A stretch of DNA of 9,263 nt from Leptospira wolbachii serovar Codice str. CDC (GCF_000332515.2 NZ_AOGZ02000010.1:1-9263); one strand, 5' to 3'; shown: positions 1 through 6,179, numbered from the stretch's first letter. Numbers and translations are program-made. The notes: generated by a model from the sequence alone, not told the origin.

Positions 1-115
1 GGCATTGCTCCTCATTCCAAGCATATGGTCTTTGATAGTCTGGTATTAGAAAATCTGCCTTTTTGTCGGAGAGAAGCTCGAAGATAGTTTTTTGATCTAC
101 ATTTAGTTTTGACAT
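1..115 (-). CDS. DUF262 (GmrSD/ParB-like) family protein, N-terminal fragment
   Basis: Partial gene; the reading frame runs off the low-coordinate edge, leaving the first 38 residues. The start ATG is at 113-115, preceded by a purine-rich AAAGGA (125-130) nine bases upstream, a reasonable ribosome binding site. Residues 24-33 read IPDYQRPYAW, the signature of the DUF262 N-terminal domain found in GmrS/GmrD-type modification-dependent restriction enzymes and related phage-defence nucleases. The family fold is ParB/sulfiredoxin-like and uses a nucleotide. The gene is the first item after attC A in the array direction and starts 54 bp inside its cassette. Whether a C-terminal DUF1524 HNH nuclease domain follows cannot be seen. 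The family call rests on this one motif, which is quite specific; a defence role is inferred. Confidence 0.75.
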   Translation of the reverse strand, partial: MSKLNVDQKTIFELLSDKKADFLIPDYQRPYAWNEEQC

Positions 116-168
116 TTATTTTTTTCCTTTAAATTTAATGGGTTTTAATATTAAGTTTACACGTTTGC

Positions 169-332
169 GCATAACGAAAAAGCTTACCGACGTTCCTCGA
201 AGCTGAGCCTCTGTAGGAGGCGTTAGCGTCGGCGCGATTTTTGCGGAGGCAAAAAATCGTGCAGGAGAGGAATGTGTCGCAGACCGAGCGAGGCCGTGAG
301 TGCCGAAGCGTAGCGGTAAGCGGATGTTAATT
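169..332 (-). repeat. attC-like recombination site A (third subfamily)
   Basis: 164-bp GC-rich imperfect palindrome. Outer core boxes are GCATAAC (169-175) and GTTAATT (326-332). Inner arms GCTTACCG (182-189) and CGGTAAGC (314-321) are fully complementary. The interior holds further nested hairpins. It belongs to a subfamily with F and G, marked by the CGACGTTCC...GGAATGTG stem. It closes the ORF-less cassette at 175-626. The expected crossover on the gene-sense strand is after the G at 175. Confidence 0.8.
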
Positions 333-620
333 GCAGTAGGTTTCTATTGGTATAGATATTATTCGAAAGGGAAATCTCATCAAGCGCGAAAATTTTCGAT
401 CCGAGTCTACGCGTTTTCTTATAAATTTATATTGGAACTAGCGAATTAAAAACTCATTTTTATTCGTTTAATGGAAAAATATATATCGTTTGCAAATCAC
501 AGTTTAATAAAAGAATCTTTGAAGAGAGTCTCCGCTACTAAAAGGCAGTAATATATTAATTCCTCAACCCTTTCTAAAGAAAATTTTCGCGCGCTTTTTT
601 TGTATGATTCAACCTATTGC
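333..620. other. ORF-less cassette body (cassette A)
   Basis: About 290 bp between attC A and attC B with no convincing open reading frame on either strand. It has its own inverted repeat: a 14-nt arm beginning GCGCGAAAATTTTC (384-397) returns inverted at 579-592. The cassette ends match over 17 nt (GTTAATTGCA at both ends, then a single G/A difference, then TAGGTT). The body resembles cassette G (5254-5564): the same GCGCG(A/C)AAATTTTCG block near one end, and a GCGCGC block followed by a T-run near the other. The two look like diverged copies of one non-coding cassette. A small RNA, a protein-binding site or decay are all possible; nothing here decides. Confidence 0.6.
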
Positions 621-784
621 AATTAACGAACTAGACTAACCGACGTAGGCTGGCCCTGAGTCCCGGGACGGGACGTTAGGGACTGGAACGACACTTGCGT
701 AGGCAAGGGGAGTGCCAGAAGCCTATGTGCCGCAGGCCGAGCGAGGGCGCAGTCCCGAAGCGAAGTGGTTAGCTGCTGTTATGC
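621..784 (-). repeat. attC-like recombination site B (main subfamily)
   Basis: 164-bp palindromic site with core boxes AATTAAC (621-627) and GTTATGC (778-784). Inner arms are CTAACC and GGTTAG. A stem formed by ACGTAGGCTGGC and GCCAGAAGCCTATGT encloses smaller hairpins such as GTCCC/GGGAC. It ends 8 bp past the vapC stop codon, where an attC should lie. Sites D, E, H and J belong to the same subfamily. Confidence 0.85.
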
Positions 785-792
785 GTAGTGAC

Positions 793-1182
793 CTAATTAT
801 AAAGATCAAGCTTATGGACTTTGCTCATTAGTTTGAAATGTTTATCCAAAGTGAATAGACTGCATTGATTTTGAATAGTATTTTGAAGAATCAGTAAATC
901 CGGAATGCCAATTTTATTGATTCCGTGTTTGAGGTTTGTTATCTGAAATTCGATAATTTGTTTCCAATCTATAGACATTTCAAAACTTTCAATTGATTCC
1001 AGTATTTGAATTAATTGATTTTGTTTTTTGACTTTAAGATAAGGGATTATTTCAGTCAAAATTAATTGATTTGTAAAAATATTTCCTATATCGATCAATT
1101 TATCAACCTCTGAAGAGACTTTGGCATTGGAATCTCTAAAATATTCGATCCAAACGGAAGAATCTAATAAAACCTGATTCAT
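793..1182 (-). CDS. vapC: VapC-type PIN-domain toxin
   Basis: 129-aa PIN-domain protein, the usual VapC length. VapC toxins are Mg2+-dependent ribonucleases that cut tRNA or rRNA and are blocked by a co-expressed antitoxin. The acidic catalytic set is visible: D7 in LLDSSVWI, E44 in ILTEII, D95 in GIPDLLI and D113 in FTLDKHF. The start ATG overlaps the stop of the upstream antitoxin gene by four bases (ATGA at 1179-1182), typical of a translationally coupled toxin-antitoxin operon. The stop codon falls inside the inverted repeat that precedes attC B, so gene and recombination site are packed tightly. The gene appears intact. The RNA target cannot be read from the sequence. Confidence 0.92.
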   Translation of the reverse strand: MNQVLLDSSVWIEYFRDSNAKVSSEVDKLIDIGNIFTNQLILTEIIPYLKVKKQNQLIQILESIESFEMSIDWKQIIEFQITNLKHGINKIGIPDLLILQNTIQNQCSLFTLDKHFKLMSKVHKLDLYN

Positions 1183-1370
1183 CTTTTTCTTAATTCATTA
1201 AGATTTATATCAAGATCGATGGTTCCTTTGAAATTTTTCAGGTTTTTCAACTTTTCTTTTCTAATTAATGTATTTAAACCTTCTTTAATTACGTCTGTTT
1301 TGGTTTTGATGTGAGTAAGTTTCATCGCTTCTAAAACTAGCTCTTCTGGTATATCTATTGTTGTTCTCAT
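1179..1370 (-). CDS. vapB: VapB-type ribbon-helix-helix antitoxin
   Basis: 63-aa antitoxin of the short VapB family that opens with MRTTIDIPEELV. The N-terminal strand and two helices form a ribbon-helix-helix DNA-binding domain (about residues 1-45), and the tail should wrap the toxin active site. An in-frame ATG three codons upstream (1377-1379) would add MHK. The ATG at 1368-1370 is preferred because the family normally begins at MRTT and the predicted promoter puts transcription start around 1373-1375, downstream of the other ATG. The gene overlaps vapC by four bases. The protein probably binds the inverted repeat around its own promoter (1371-1404) and represses it. Confidence 0.9.
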   Translation of the reverse strand: MRTTIDIPEELVLEAMKLTHIKTKTDVIKEGLNTLIRKEKLKNLKNFKGTIDLDINLNELRKR

Positions 1371-1408
1371 CTTATGCATAATTTTATTATTTTCTATGCA
1401 TAAGTCAA
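1371..1408 (-). promoter_or_regulatory. vapBC promoter with flanking operator repeat
   Basis: On the minus strand a -35 TTGACT (1403-1408) and a -10 TAAAAT (1381-1386) are separated by 16 bp. A perfect 10-bp inverted repeat, CTTATGCATA (1371-1380) and TATGCATAAG (1395-1404), straddles them: one arm touches the -35, the other covers the likely transcription start. This fits VapB or VapBC autorepression. The start codon is only a few bases from the predicted transcript end, so the mRNA may be leaderless. Confidence 0.7.
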
Positions 1409-1476
1409 GTTCAGTTTTTTTGTCACAATGGTAAAAGTTAAGAAATTCTAATTTTTTCCTTTTCGTTAATATTTTT

Positions 1477-1499
1477 GTTACCCATGTCCTAAGGGATAC
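1477..1499. repeat. Orphan terminal repeat resembling the IS481-family element ends
   Basis: The 23 bases starting GTTACCCATGTCCT and ending in GATAC match the right end of the insertion element in cassette H (7853-7875) with few differences. They also match the inverse of its left end (6524-6547). No transposase lies beside this copy. It sits 20 bp inside cassette B. It looks like a footprint or leftover end of a related element, but could be a chance match to a transposase binding site. Confidence 0.5.
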
Positions 1500-1512
1500 T
1501 TTAGGTCATTAC

Positions 1513-1673
1513 GCATAACGAACTAGACTTACCGAAGTTCCCTGACCCTGAGTCCCGAAGGGACGTTAGGGGCTGGCACGAAGCTTGCGCATGCGAGCGA
1601 GTGACAGAAAGGGAATTTGCCGTAGGCCGAGCGAGGCCTTGTGCCGAAGCGTAGCGGTAAGTCGCTGTTAGTT
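1513..1673 (-). repeat. attC-like recombination site C (second subfamily)
   Basis: 161-bp palindromic site with cores GCATAAC (1513-1519) and GTTAGTT (1667-1673). Inner arms are CTTACCG and CGGTAAG, where the main subfamily has CTAACCG and CGGTTAG, so both arms changed together. The next stem is GAAGTTCCCTG with CAGAAAGGGAATTTG. Site I shares this subfamily. It follows the vapC stop at 1685 by 11 bp. Confidence 0.85.
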
Positions 1674-1684
1674 GCAGTGGGTAA

Positions 1685-2086
1685 TTAATTCCAAATAGTT
1701 TTTAAACCAGATACTTTATATTTCTTCATTTCAGAATCTTTAGAAATTAATGTTAGTTTTCTTGAGATGCATTGCCAAATGAGCATTCGATCAAATGGAT
1801 CTCTATGAAAATCTTCTTTTAGGTTATGATAGGAAGATGCATCTAGTAGAGTTAATTCAATTGTATTTATATTTAATTTTTCCAAAAAAATAGGAATATC
1901 TTCAGGTTTAAAACCCGATAGTTTCAGTTTACCAAGTTTATATTTTAAAGAGATTTCCCATAGAGAAATTGAGCTAACTAAAATTTGATTATTTTGGTCT
2001 TGAATGATAGAAGTTATTTTTTTACTTAATTGTTTTGAGTCCCCAATGACCCAGAGTAAAGCATGTGTGTCTAAAAGGAATGCCAT
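1685..2086 (-). CDS. vapC: VapC-type PIN-domain toxin of a phd-vapC pair
   Basis: 133-aa PIN-domain ribonuclease toxin of a different lineage from the one in cassette B. Visible catalytic and signature residues are D6 in FLLDTHALLW, E44 in SLWEIS, D96 and D99 in HRDPFDRMLI, and D117 in LISKDSEM. The HRDPFDR motif is typical of the PIN subgroup that pairs with Phd/YefM-fold antitoxins. The ATG directly follows the antitoxin stop codon with no gap, so translation is probably coupled. No Shine-Dalgarno sequence is seen. The gene appears full length and intact. It is predicted to be an mRNA, tRNA or rRNA endonuclease; the target is unknown. Confidence 0.92.
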   Translation of the reverse strand: MAFLLDTHALLWVIGDSKQLSKKITSIIQDQNNQILVSSISLWEISLKYKLGKLKLSGFKPEDIPIFLEKLNINTIELTLLDASSYHNLKEDFHRDPFDRMLIWQCISRKLTLISKDSEMKKYKVSGLKTIWN

Positions 2087-2323
2087 TTATATATTTAAGA
2101 ACTCATCCTCAGTAATGGAAAAATCTTTATCAAAGGAAATTTTGACCTTTCCGTCCATTAGGCCGATTTTTCTTTTTAAATCTTTTTTTTCATTAACAGG
2201 AACAATCATAGCGATTGTTTTTTTGTTTTTTCCAAAAAGAATACCTACTTTTTCTCCATTTTTAACATATTCAAGGACTTCGGAAAAATGAGTTTTTAGT
2301 TCACCAACAGGGTAAGATTTCAT
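2087..2323 (-). CDS. Phd/YefM-family antitoxin
   Basis: 78-aa antitoxin. The N-terminal half (MKSYPVGELKTHFSEVLEYVKNG) is the Phd/YefM fold that dimerises and binds DNA. The pattern of an N-terminal strand, an S/T-x-x-F helix and then a VKNGEKV turn is characteristic. The acidic C-terminal tail (about residues 60-78) is the usual toxin-binding, intrinsically flexible part. It is the first gene of a two-gene operon, with the toxin starting at the next base after its stop. The start codon lies close to the predicted transcript start, so the message is probably leaderless. It likely autoregulates through the palindrome at 2346-2360. Confidence 0.9.
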   Translation of the reverse strand: MKSYPVGELKTHFSEVLEYVKNGEKVGILFGKNKKTIAMIVPVNEKKDLKRKIGLMDGKVKISFDKDFSITEDEFLNI

Positions 2324-2332
2324 AATATATGT

Positions 2333-2360
2333 ATTTTAGTTTAAGTTGACAAGTTGTCAA
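2333..2360 (-). promoter_or_regulatory. phd-vapC promoter with operator palindrome
   Basis: Minus-strand -35 TTGACA (2355-2360) and -10 TAAAAT (2333-2338) with a 16-bp spacer. A perfect palindrome of 7-bp arms (TTGACAA, one base, TTGTCAA; 2346-2360) covers the -35, as expected of an autoregulated toxin-antitoxin operon. The ATG at 2321-2323 begins within about ten bases of the -10. Confidence 0.75.
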
Positions 2361-2410
2361 GGTAATAGTTATTCATTTTGTCTTATTAGGAATAGACTTT
2401 TACCCATTGC

Positions 2411-2574
2411 AACTAACGAACTAGACTAACCGACGTAGGCTGGCCCTGAGTCCCGAACGGGACGTTAGGGACTGGCCACGACACTTGCGAATGCAAGGGG
2501 AGTGCCAGAAGCCTATGTGGCGCAGCCCAAGCGAGGGCGAAGTCCCGAAGCGAAGCGGTTAGTTGCTGTTATGC
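2411..2574 (-). repeat. attC-like recombination site D (main subfamily)
   Basis: 164-bp site with cores AACTAAC (2411-2417) and GTTATGC (2568-2574), and inner arms CTAACCG and CGGTTAG. Arm-to-core spacers are unequal, 8 bp on the left and 5 bp on the right. The interior folds into several hairpins, including GTCCC-GAAC-GGGAC and CTTGC-GAAT-GCAAG. The gene of cassette D stops 6 bp from it. Confidence 0.85.
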
Positions 2575-2580
2575 GCAGTA

Positions 2581-3360
2581 TCATTGGTCTATTTCTATTT
2601 TGTCGTTAATCAAGTCGATTTTTATTTTCTGATTTGAAAATTCGACTATTGCAATTGGGAAAGAGTATGAGGATTTGATATTACCTGATTTAGTTTCAAA
2701 TAAGATTTCAATATTTTCATTAAGTCTTTTCTTGCATTTTTTATTAAAGTTAAAGAATTCATTTATATCCAACATTACATCAGATTTTAATTTACCAACA
2801 TATCCTATATCTCGTTGTCCGTCATGAAATAAAATATAGTGCTTTTTTGAAGATGATAGGAAATAGATTGTACCTATTCGTTGATCGTAATCTAGCGGGT
2901 AAAATTGGAATGCTCCAAGTTTTAAAAGATTACATTTTTTCCAATCAAATTCATAAGTTACCTTAGAATCTTCATTTGCAGAAAACCAACCTGATTGTTG
3001 GGTATATACAATTTTATTTTCTAATGTCCAATAATCAAAACCGTATCCGATACCTAATTCAAAATTAGGAGTATAACAATTTTTTTTTCCCTTTTCGAAA
3101 TCACCAGCTTTTACTGAGTATTCTATTTTGTTTTCAGCTATATTTTTAATATTAAATTGGCATATCCATTGATTTCGTGGAAGATCAAAAATTGCGCCAA
3201 GTTGTTTTTTACAATCAGGATCATGGTCTGAATAAGAAGTTTCAATTATGTATTTGTTATCGTTAGAAATTAACTTATTTGTTTGTTTAACTAAATCTTG
3301 TGAATAGATTTGTATGCTAAGTAATAGAAAAAAAATTGTGGTAGTATTTTTTGTTTTCAT
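2581..3360 (-). CDS. Exported protein of unknown function
   Basis: About 259 aa from the ATG at 3358-3360. The N-terminus (MKTKNTTTIFFLLLSIQIYSQ) is a short lysine-containing stretch, a hydrophobic core and a small-residue region, which looks like a Sec signal peptide cleaved near residue 19-21. No lipobox cysteine is seen there. The mature part is rich in aromatic and charged residues with scattered cysteines, without a motif I can assign. An upstream in-frame ATG at 3379-3381 would add seven residues (MRNIIII). It lies within the attC core sequence GTTATGC, so it exists for recombination reasons and is not preferred. No clear ribosome binding site or promoter is visible. As a single-gene cassette starting about 24 bp from the cassette edge, it may rely on outside transcription. 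Confidence 0.7.
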   Translation of the reverse strand: MKTKNTTTIFFLLLSIQIYSQDLVKQTNKLISNDNKYIIETSYSDHDPDCKKQLGAIFDLPRNQWICQFNIKNIAENKIEYSVKAGDFEKGKKNCYTPNFELGIGYGFDYWTLENKIVYTQQSGWFSANEDSKVTYEFDWKKCNLLKLGAFQFYPLDYDQRIGTIYFLSSSKKHYILFHDGQRDIGYVGKLKSDVMLDINEFFNFNKKCKKRLNENIEILFETKSGNIKSSYSFPIAIVEFSNQKIKIDLINDKIEIDQ

Positions 3361-3377
3361 AATGATTATGATATTGC

Positions 3378-3539
3378 GCATAACGAACTAGACTAACCGA
3401 CGTAGGCTGGCCCTGAGTCCCAACGGGACGTTAGGGACTGGAACGACACTTGCGAAGGCAAGGGGAGTGCCAGAAGCCTATGTGGCGTAGCTCAAGCGAG
3501 GGCGAAGTCCCGAAGCGAAGCGGTTAGTCGCTGTTATAC
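3378..3539 (-). repeat. attC-like recombination site E (main subfamily)
   Basis: 162-bp palindromic site with cores GCATAAC (3378-3384) and GTTATAC (3533-3539), inner arms CTAACCG and CGGTTAG, and the CGTAGGCTGGC stem of the main subfamily. Unlike its neighbours it is separated from the preceding gene's stop codon by 155 bp. Confidence 0.85.
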
Positions 3540-3694
3540 GTAGTGCCGAATTTTATCAATGATATATTTAGATTGGCTATAAAAGGATATTTCAAATTAA
3601 TTTTAGTAATTTAGAAATTATTGTTATTAGATTCTCAAAGTAAGGAAGTGTTTGAATTGATATTGGATATAGTGTTTAGAAAGTTATAATGACT
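3540..3694. other. Non-coding 3' segment of cassette E
   Basis: 155 bp, very AT-rich, between the stop codon of the cassette E gene and attC E. I see no ORF with a plausible start, no strong terminator and no repeat apart from the 15-nt cassette-end inverse at its low-coordinate edge (GTTATACGTA, then G/A, then TGCC). It may be a decayed remnant of a second gene or a 3' untranslated region. Confidence 0.45.
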
Positions 3695-4147
3695 CTAATT
3701 ATCAAATCCTTCAAATTCGTCCAGAAGTTTTGATTCAGAATTTAGTTTTAATTCATATGATTCACTTATAATGTTTATTTCAATTTCCTTATCTCCTTGA
3801 AGAGTAAATAGATAATAATGTATTAGTGGAGAATTAATTTTCTTATTTAGTCGATTTAGTTTGATTGCTGTTTCCATAATCAAATTACTTTCTGTTAGAA
3901 TTGCACTTCTGTAAAATTCAGGATATTCGTAATATTCATTTATGAAATTTAAATCACAAAAGTAAATATTTTTAAATATGAGTTTACCTTTAATCCATTT
4001 CAAAGGTTTTTCCGTGAAATTAAGCGGTTTAACTATATTAAATACTAATTTCCTTTCTGGGTTAAATGTCATATAGACATTTTGAATTAGTGTAAGATAT
4101 AAGCCAAGATCATCATTATTATAATATTCTTCAGATTCGGTATTCAT
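3695..4147 (-). CDS. Hypothetical 150-aa cytoplasmic protein
   Basis: 150 aa with no signal peptide or membrane segment. It is acidic overall and rich in tyrosine, asparagine, glutamate and isoleucine. Alternating hydrophobic strands in the middle (LVFNIVKPLNF, WIKGKLIFKNIYFCDLNF) followed by a helical stretch (ILTESNLIMETAIKLNRLNK) suggest a mixed alpha/beta fold. I do not recognise the family. Small acidic single-gene cassettes of this kind are often immunity-like or orphan proteins, but nothing here shows that. The ATG at 4145-4147 follows a run of A residues with no clear Shine-Dalgarno sequence and lies about 33 bp inside the cassette. Codon use resembles the neighbouring cassettes. Confidence 0.65.
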   Translation of the reverse strand: MNTESEEYYNNDDLGLYLTLIQNVYMTFNPERKLVFNIVKPLNFTEKPLKWIKGKLIFKNIYFCDLNFINEYYEYPEFYRSAILTESNLIMETAIKLNRLNKKINSPLIHYYLFTLQGDKEIEINIISESYELKLNSESKLLDEFEGFDN

Positions 4148-4173
4148 TTTTTTGATTTAATCTAAGGCATTAC

Positions 4174-4335
4174 GTATAACGAACTAGGGGAGACGACGTT
4201 CCTCGTAGCTGAGCCTTCGTAGAAGGCGTTAGCGTCGGCGCGTCTTCTTGCGGAGCGAGAAGCGTGACGGAGAGGAATGTGGCGCAGCCCAAGCGAGGCC
4301 TCGTGCCGAAGCGAAGCGTTTCCCCGCTGTTATAC
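4174..4335 (-). repeat. attC-like recombination site F (third subfamily, altered inner arm)
   Basis: 162-bp site with cores GTATAAC (4174-4180) and GTTATAC (4329-4335). Its inner arms are GGGGAGACG and CGTTTCCCC instead of the CTAACCG type. Both sides changed but remain paired with one G-T wobble, strong evidence that folding is kept by selection. The GACGTTCCTCG stem links it with A and G. It ends 11 bp beyond the antitoxin stop codon. Confidence 0.85.
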
Positions 4336-4346
4336 GACGTCTGAAA

Positions 4347-4628
4347 CTAAGCAGTAAGTTTTCTGTTTTTAATAGAAATTTCTAAATCTAGTGCATGACA
4401 AACTTTTAAAAAAGTGGATAAGTTGCAATTCACACCATTTTCTATCTTAGAAAGCTGTTGCTGAGTAACATGAGCTTTTTTTGCTAAATCAGATTGGGAT
4501 AATCCTTTTTTCTCTCTCAAAGATTGTAGCTCAATAGAGATATTAACAAGTTCCATTTCTTCTTCAAATTTTTCCTTAAAAGATTTATTCTTTAACTTAA
4601 TGTCTAAATGTGTTTTGAAAGATCTCAT
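4347..4628 (-). CDS. higA: HigA-like XRE-family antitoxin
   Basis: 93-aa protein with a helix-turn-helix of the Cro/C1 (XRE) type at about residues 33-86. The recognition region KKGLSQSDLAKKAHVTQQQLSKIENG is typical, with LSQSDLA as helix 2 and TQQQLSKIE as helix 3. It is the second gene of the operon: its ATG overlaps the toxin stop by four bases (ATGA, 4625-4628). An AAGGAG ribosome binding site (4637-4642) lies eight bases upstream, the clearest in any gene cassette here. Toxin-first order and the partner family identify a HigBA-type pair. It should neutralise the toxin and repress the promoter through the CATCAT-type palindrome at 5020-5033. Confidence 0.88.
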   Translation of the reverse strand: MRSFKTHLDIKLKNKSFKEKFEEEMELVNISIELQSLREKKGLSQSDLAKKAHVTQQQLSKIENGVNCNLSTFLKVCHALDLEISIKNRKLTA

Positions 4629-5008
4629 AACTTTAACTCCTTTAAGTTTTTTTCTGAATATTTAGTTAGGAAATAGTCTCTTCTATTAATAGCTTTTTTA
4701 ATTTCAGCTTTTGGTACTTTATCAGTATTCTTAACGAATTGATTGGTAAGAATTATATAATTTTTGTAACAAAAGAAATAGAGAATTCTTATCTGTGAAC
4801 CAGAAAGCTTAATTCGTAATTCATGAATCCCATCAATCAGTAAATCTGCATATGGCCTAGGTAAATTAGGTCCCAATTCAGTTAGTTTATCCAACCAAGC
4901 AAATATTTTTGCCTGGTTTCTCTCATCTTTTGAATTTATGAAAATTTCTATTTCAGATATAGCGTCTTTGTTTTCCGAAAAGTATATAATTTTCCATTTC
5001 TTTGACAC
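4625..5008 (-). CDS. higB: HigB-like toxin, phage-derived Gp49 family
   Basis: 127-aa RelE/ParE-superfamily protein of the Gp49-like HigB group. The pattern of L..LGP.LP.PYA..L.DGI.ELRI (about residues 42-66), then a G.QIRILYFF strand (70-79) and ILTNQFVKNTDKVPKAEI..A..RR (86-110) is the family signature. Such toxins are ribosome-dependent mRNA interferases. Translation starts at GTG (5006-5008), right where the promoter at 5014-5042 should begin transcription, so the message is probably leaderless. A nearby in-frame ATG is not available. The gene is followed by the antitoxin with a four-base overlap. It appears intact. Confidence 0.9.
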   Translation of the reverse strand: MSKKWKIIYFSENKDAISEIEIFINSKDERNQAKIFAWLDKLTELGPNLPRPYADLLIDGIHELRIKLSGSQIRILYFFCYKNYIILTNQFVKNTDKVPKAEIKKAINRRDYFLTKYSEKNLKELKL

Positions 5009-5013
5009 AATCC

Positions 5014-5042
5014 AAAATACATCATTTATGATGTTAAGTCAA
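5014..5042 (-). promoter_or_regulatory. higBA promoter with operator palindrome
   Basis: Minus-strand -35 TTGACT (5037-5042) and -10 TATTTT (5014-5019) with a 17-bp spacer. A palindrome, CATCAT-TT-ATGATG on the plus strand (5020-5033), lies between them, abutting the -10, where a bound XRE repressor would block polymerase. The GTG start codon begins five bases beyond the -10. Confidence 0.75.
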
Positions 5043-5080
5043 TCTTTATTTATAGGTTTAGGTGAAATTTTTCAGATGTC

Positions 5081-5253
5081 GTATAACGATAGAGGCTTAC
5101 CGACGTTTCGTGTAGCTGAGCCTCAGTAGGAGGCGTTAGCGTGACACGGAATGTGCCTTTAGGCCGAGCGAAGGCCCCACGAGAAGCAGATTTCCACAGA
5201 AATCTGAGTCGAAGTGGATAAGGACCTGAGCGAGCGGTAAGGCGATGTTAATT
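5081..5253 (-). repeat. attC-like recombination site G (third subfamily, longest)
   Basis: 173-bp palindromic site with cores GTATAAC (5081-5087) and GTTAATT (5247-5253), and inner arms GGCTTACCG and CGGTAAGGC. It shares the GAGCCTC-AGTAGGAGGCGTTAGCG interior with site A. An extra hairpin, CAGATTTC with GAAATCTG (about 5187-5205), is unique here and explains its length. Confidence 0.8.
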
Positions 5254-5564
5254 GCAGTTGGTTATCTATTGAATTTGTTAGAAATACGAAGTTGGCTAAT
5301 CCCAAGCGCGCAAATTTTCGCTCATATTTCTTTTTCTTTAAAGCGCGCCAATCACTCATGAAGCATTGGAACAGTGAAAAAAAATAATATGAATATGAGC
5401 GAAGTAAATCTCTTCACTTATATTTTTCTCTTTTAATCACCTGAATCTCGCACAAAACGTTCAAACCATACCTAGATATAATTGAGAGAAAAGTTATTTG
5501 TATCTCTTTGAATCTTTAAGAAAAATTGCGCGCTGATTTTTTTTGAAGAGATTTAACCAATTGC
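5254..5564. other. ORF-less cassette body (cassette G), related to cassette A
   Basis: About 310 bp with no convincing reading frame. An inverted repeat, AGCGCGCAAATTTT (5305-5318) with AAAAATTGCGCGCT (5521-5534, one mismatch), mirrors the one in cassette A. The cassette ends are also of the same type (GTTAATTGCA, then G/A, then TTGGTTA). The conserved end blocks, the shared core GTTAATT and attC sites of the same subfamily suggest common ancestry with cassette A, with the middle diverged. No terminator or promoter stands out. Confidence 0.6.
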
Positions 5565-5728
5565 AATTAACGAACTAGACTAACCGACGTAGGCTGGCCC
5601 TGAGTCCCGGAAACGGGACGTTAGGGACTGGAACGACACTTGCGCAAGCAAGGGGAGTGCCAGAAGCCTATGTGGCGCAGCCCAAGCGAGGGCTCGTCCC
5701 GAAGCGAAGCGGTTAGTTGCTGTTATGC
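5565..5728 (-). repeat. attC-like recombination site H (main subfamily)
   Basis: 164-bp site with cores AATTAAC (5565-5571) and GTTATGC (5722-5728) and arms CTAACCG and CGGTTAG. Its right flank (GTTATGCGACGTTGCGG) lacks the matching inverse at the other end of the unit. This is the only cassette in the window where the two ends disagree beyond nine bases. Confidence 0.85.
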
Positions 5729-5741
5729 GACGTTGCGGGGA

Positions 5742-5757
5742 GCGACACGGATGTCGC
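5742..5757 (-). terminator. Hairpin just after the PIN gene, possible weak terminator
   Basis: Perfect six-bp stem GCGACA/TGTCGC with a TCCG loop (minus strand), five bases past the stop codon of the damaged PIN gene. It is not followed by a T-run on the minus strand, so terminator activity is doubtful. The loop matches that of the stronger hairpin at 6496-6513. Confidence 0.35.
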
Positions 5758-5761
5758 AATC

Positions 5762-6179
5762 TTAGCTCATATCCTCTTTGATTTTTAAGTATTCATCAGG
5801 AGTAATGATTTTTAGACCCTTAATTTTTTCTAAAGTTAAAAGATCTTTATCACCTGTTATTAATAAATCAACATTTGCTGAGAAAGCAGTTTCAAGAATA
5901 TGGAAATTGTCTCGATCTCTCAAATTCAAATAGTCTTTAAGAGGTTTGTTTTTAATTATTGTGGTAGCACTTCTGATTTCCGCAATTGTAAATTGTATGA
6001 AGTCATTAGGTAGCTTGAACTTAGGTTTAGCTAAAGTTTCCTCTAATTCATCCAGAATTTCATTCGAGATATATCCAGTAAAAATAATCATCAAGTAAAT
6101 CTTGGAAAACCATTCTAGGCTTTCCGTTGAACAAGATTGCAGAAATATATATGTTAGTATCTAAAAGAACTCTTAACAT
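5762..6179 (-). pseudogene. PIN-family toxin gene broken by a frameshift
   Basis: Two reading frames together make one PIN-domain protein of about 138 aa. The first, from the ATG at 6177-6179, encodes MLRVLLDTNIYISAILFNGK with the catalytic D7. The second, readable from about 6094, encodes the remainder with the motifs LRDRDNFHILE and LITGDKDLL. This resembles the PIN_3 toxin group. The total length (418 bp) is one base more than a multiple of three, consistent with a one-base insertion near 6085-6100. The 110-aa downstream frame alone lacks the first catalytic aspartate and should be inactive. The ATG overlaps the upstream antitoxin stop (TAATG), as in an intact operon. A sequencing error would give the same picture. 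Confidence 0.8.

Noticed and set aside
2004..2291. Plus-strand reading frame opposite phd-vapC
   Set aside because: It is antisense to two well-recognised genes, has no family features, and is a by-product of their codon use.
4938..5129. Plus-strand frame across the higB start and attC G
   Set aside because: It overlaps the toxin gene, its promoter and a recombination site; no family features.
5159..5359. Minus-strand frame inside attC G and the ORF-less cassette
   Set aside because: Much of it is the palindromic attC sequence, it crosses the cassette structure, and it has no ribosome binding site or motif.
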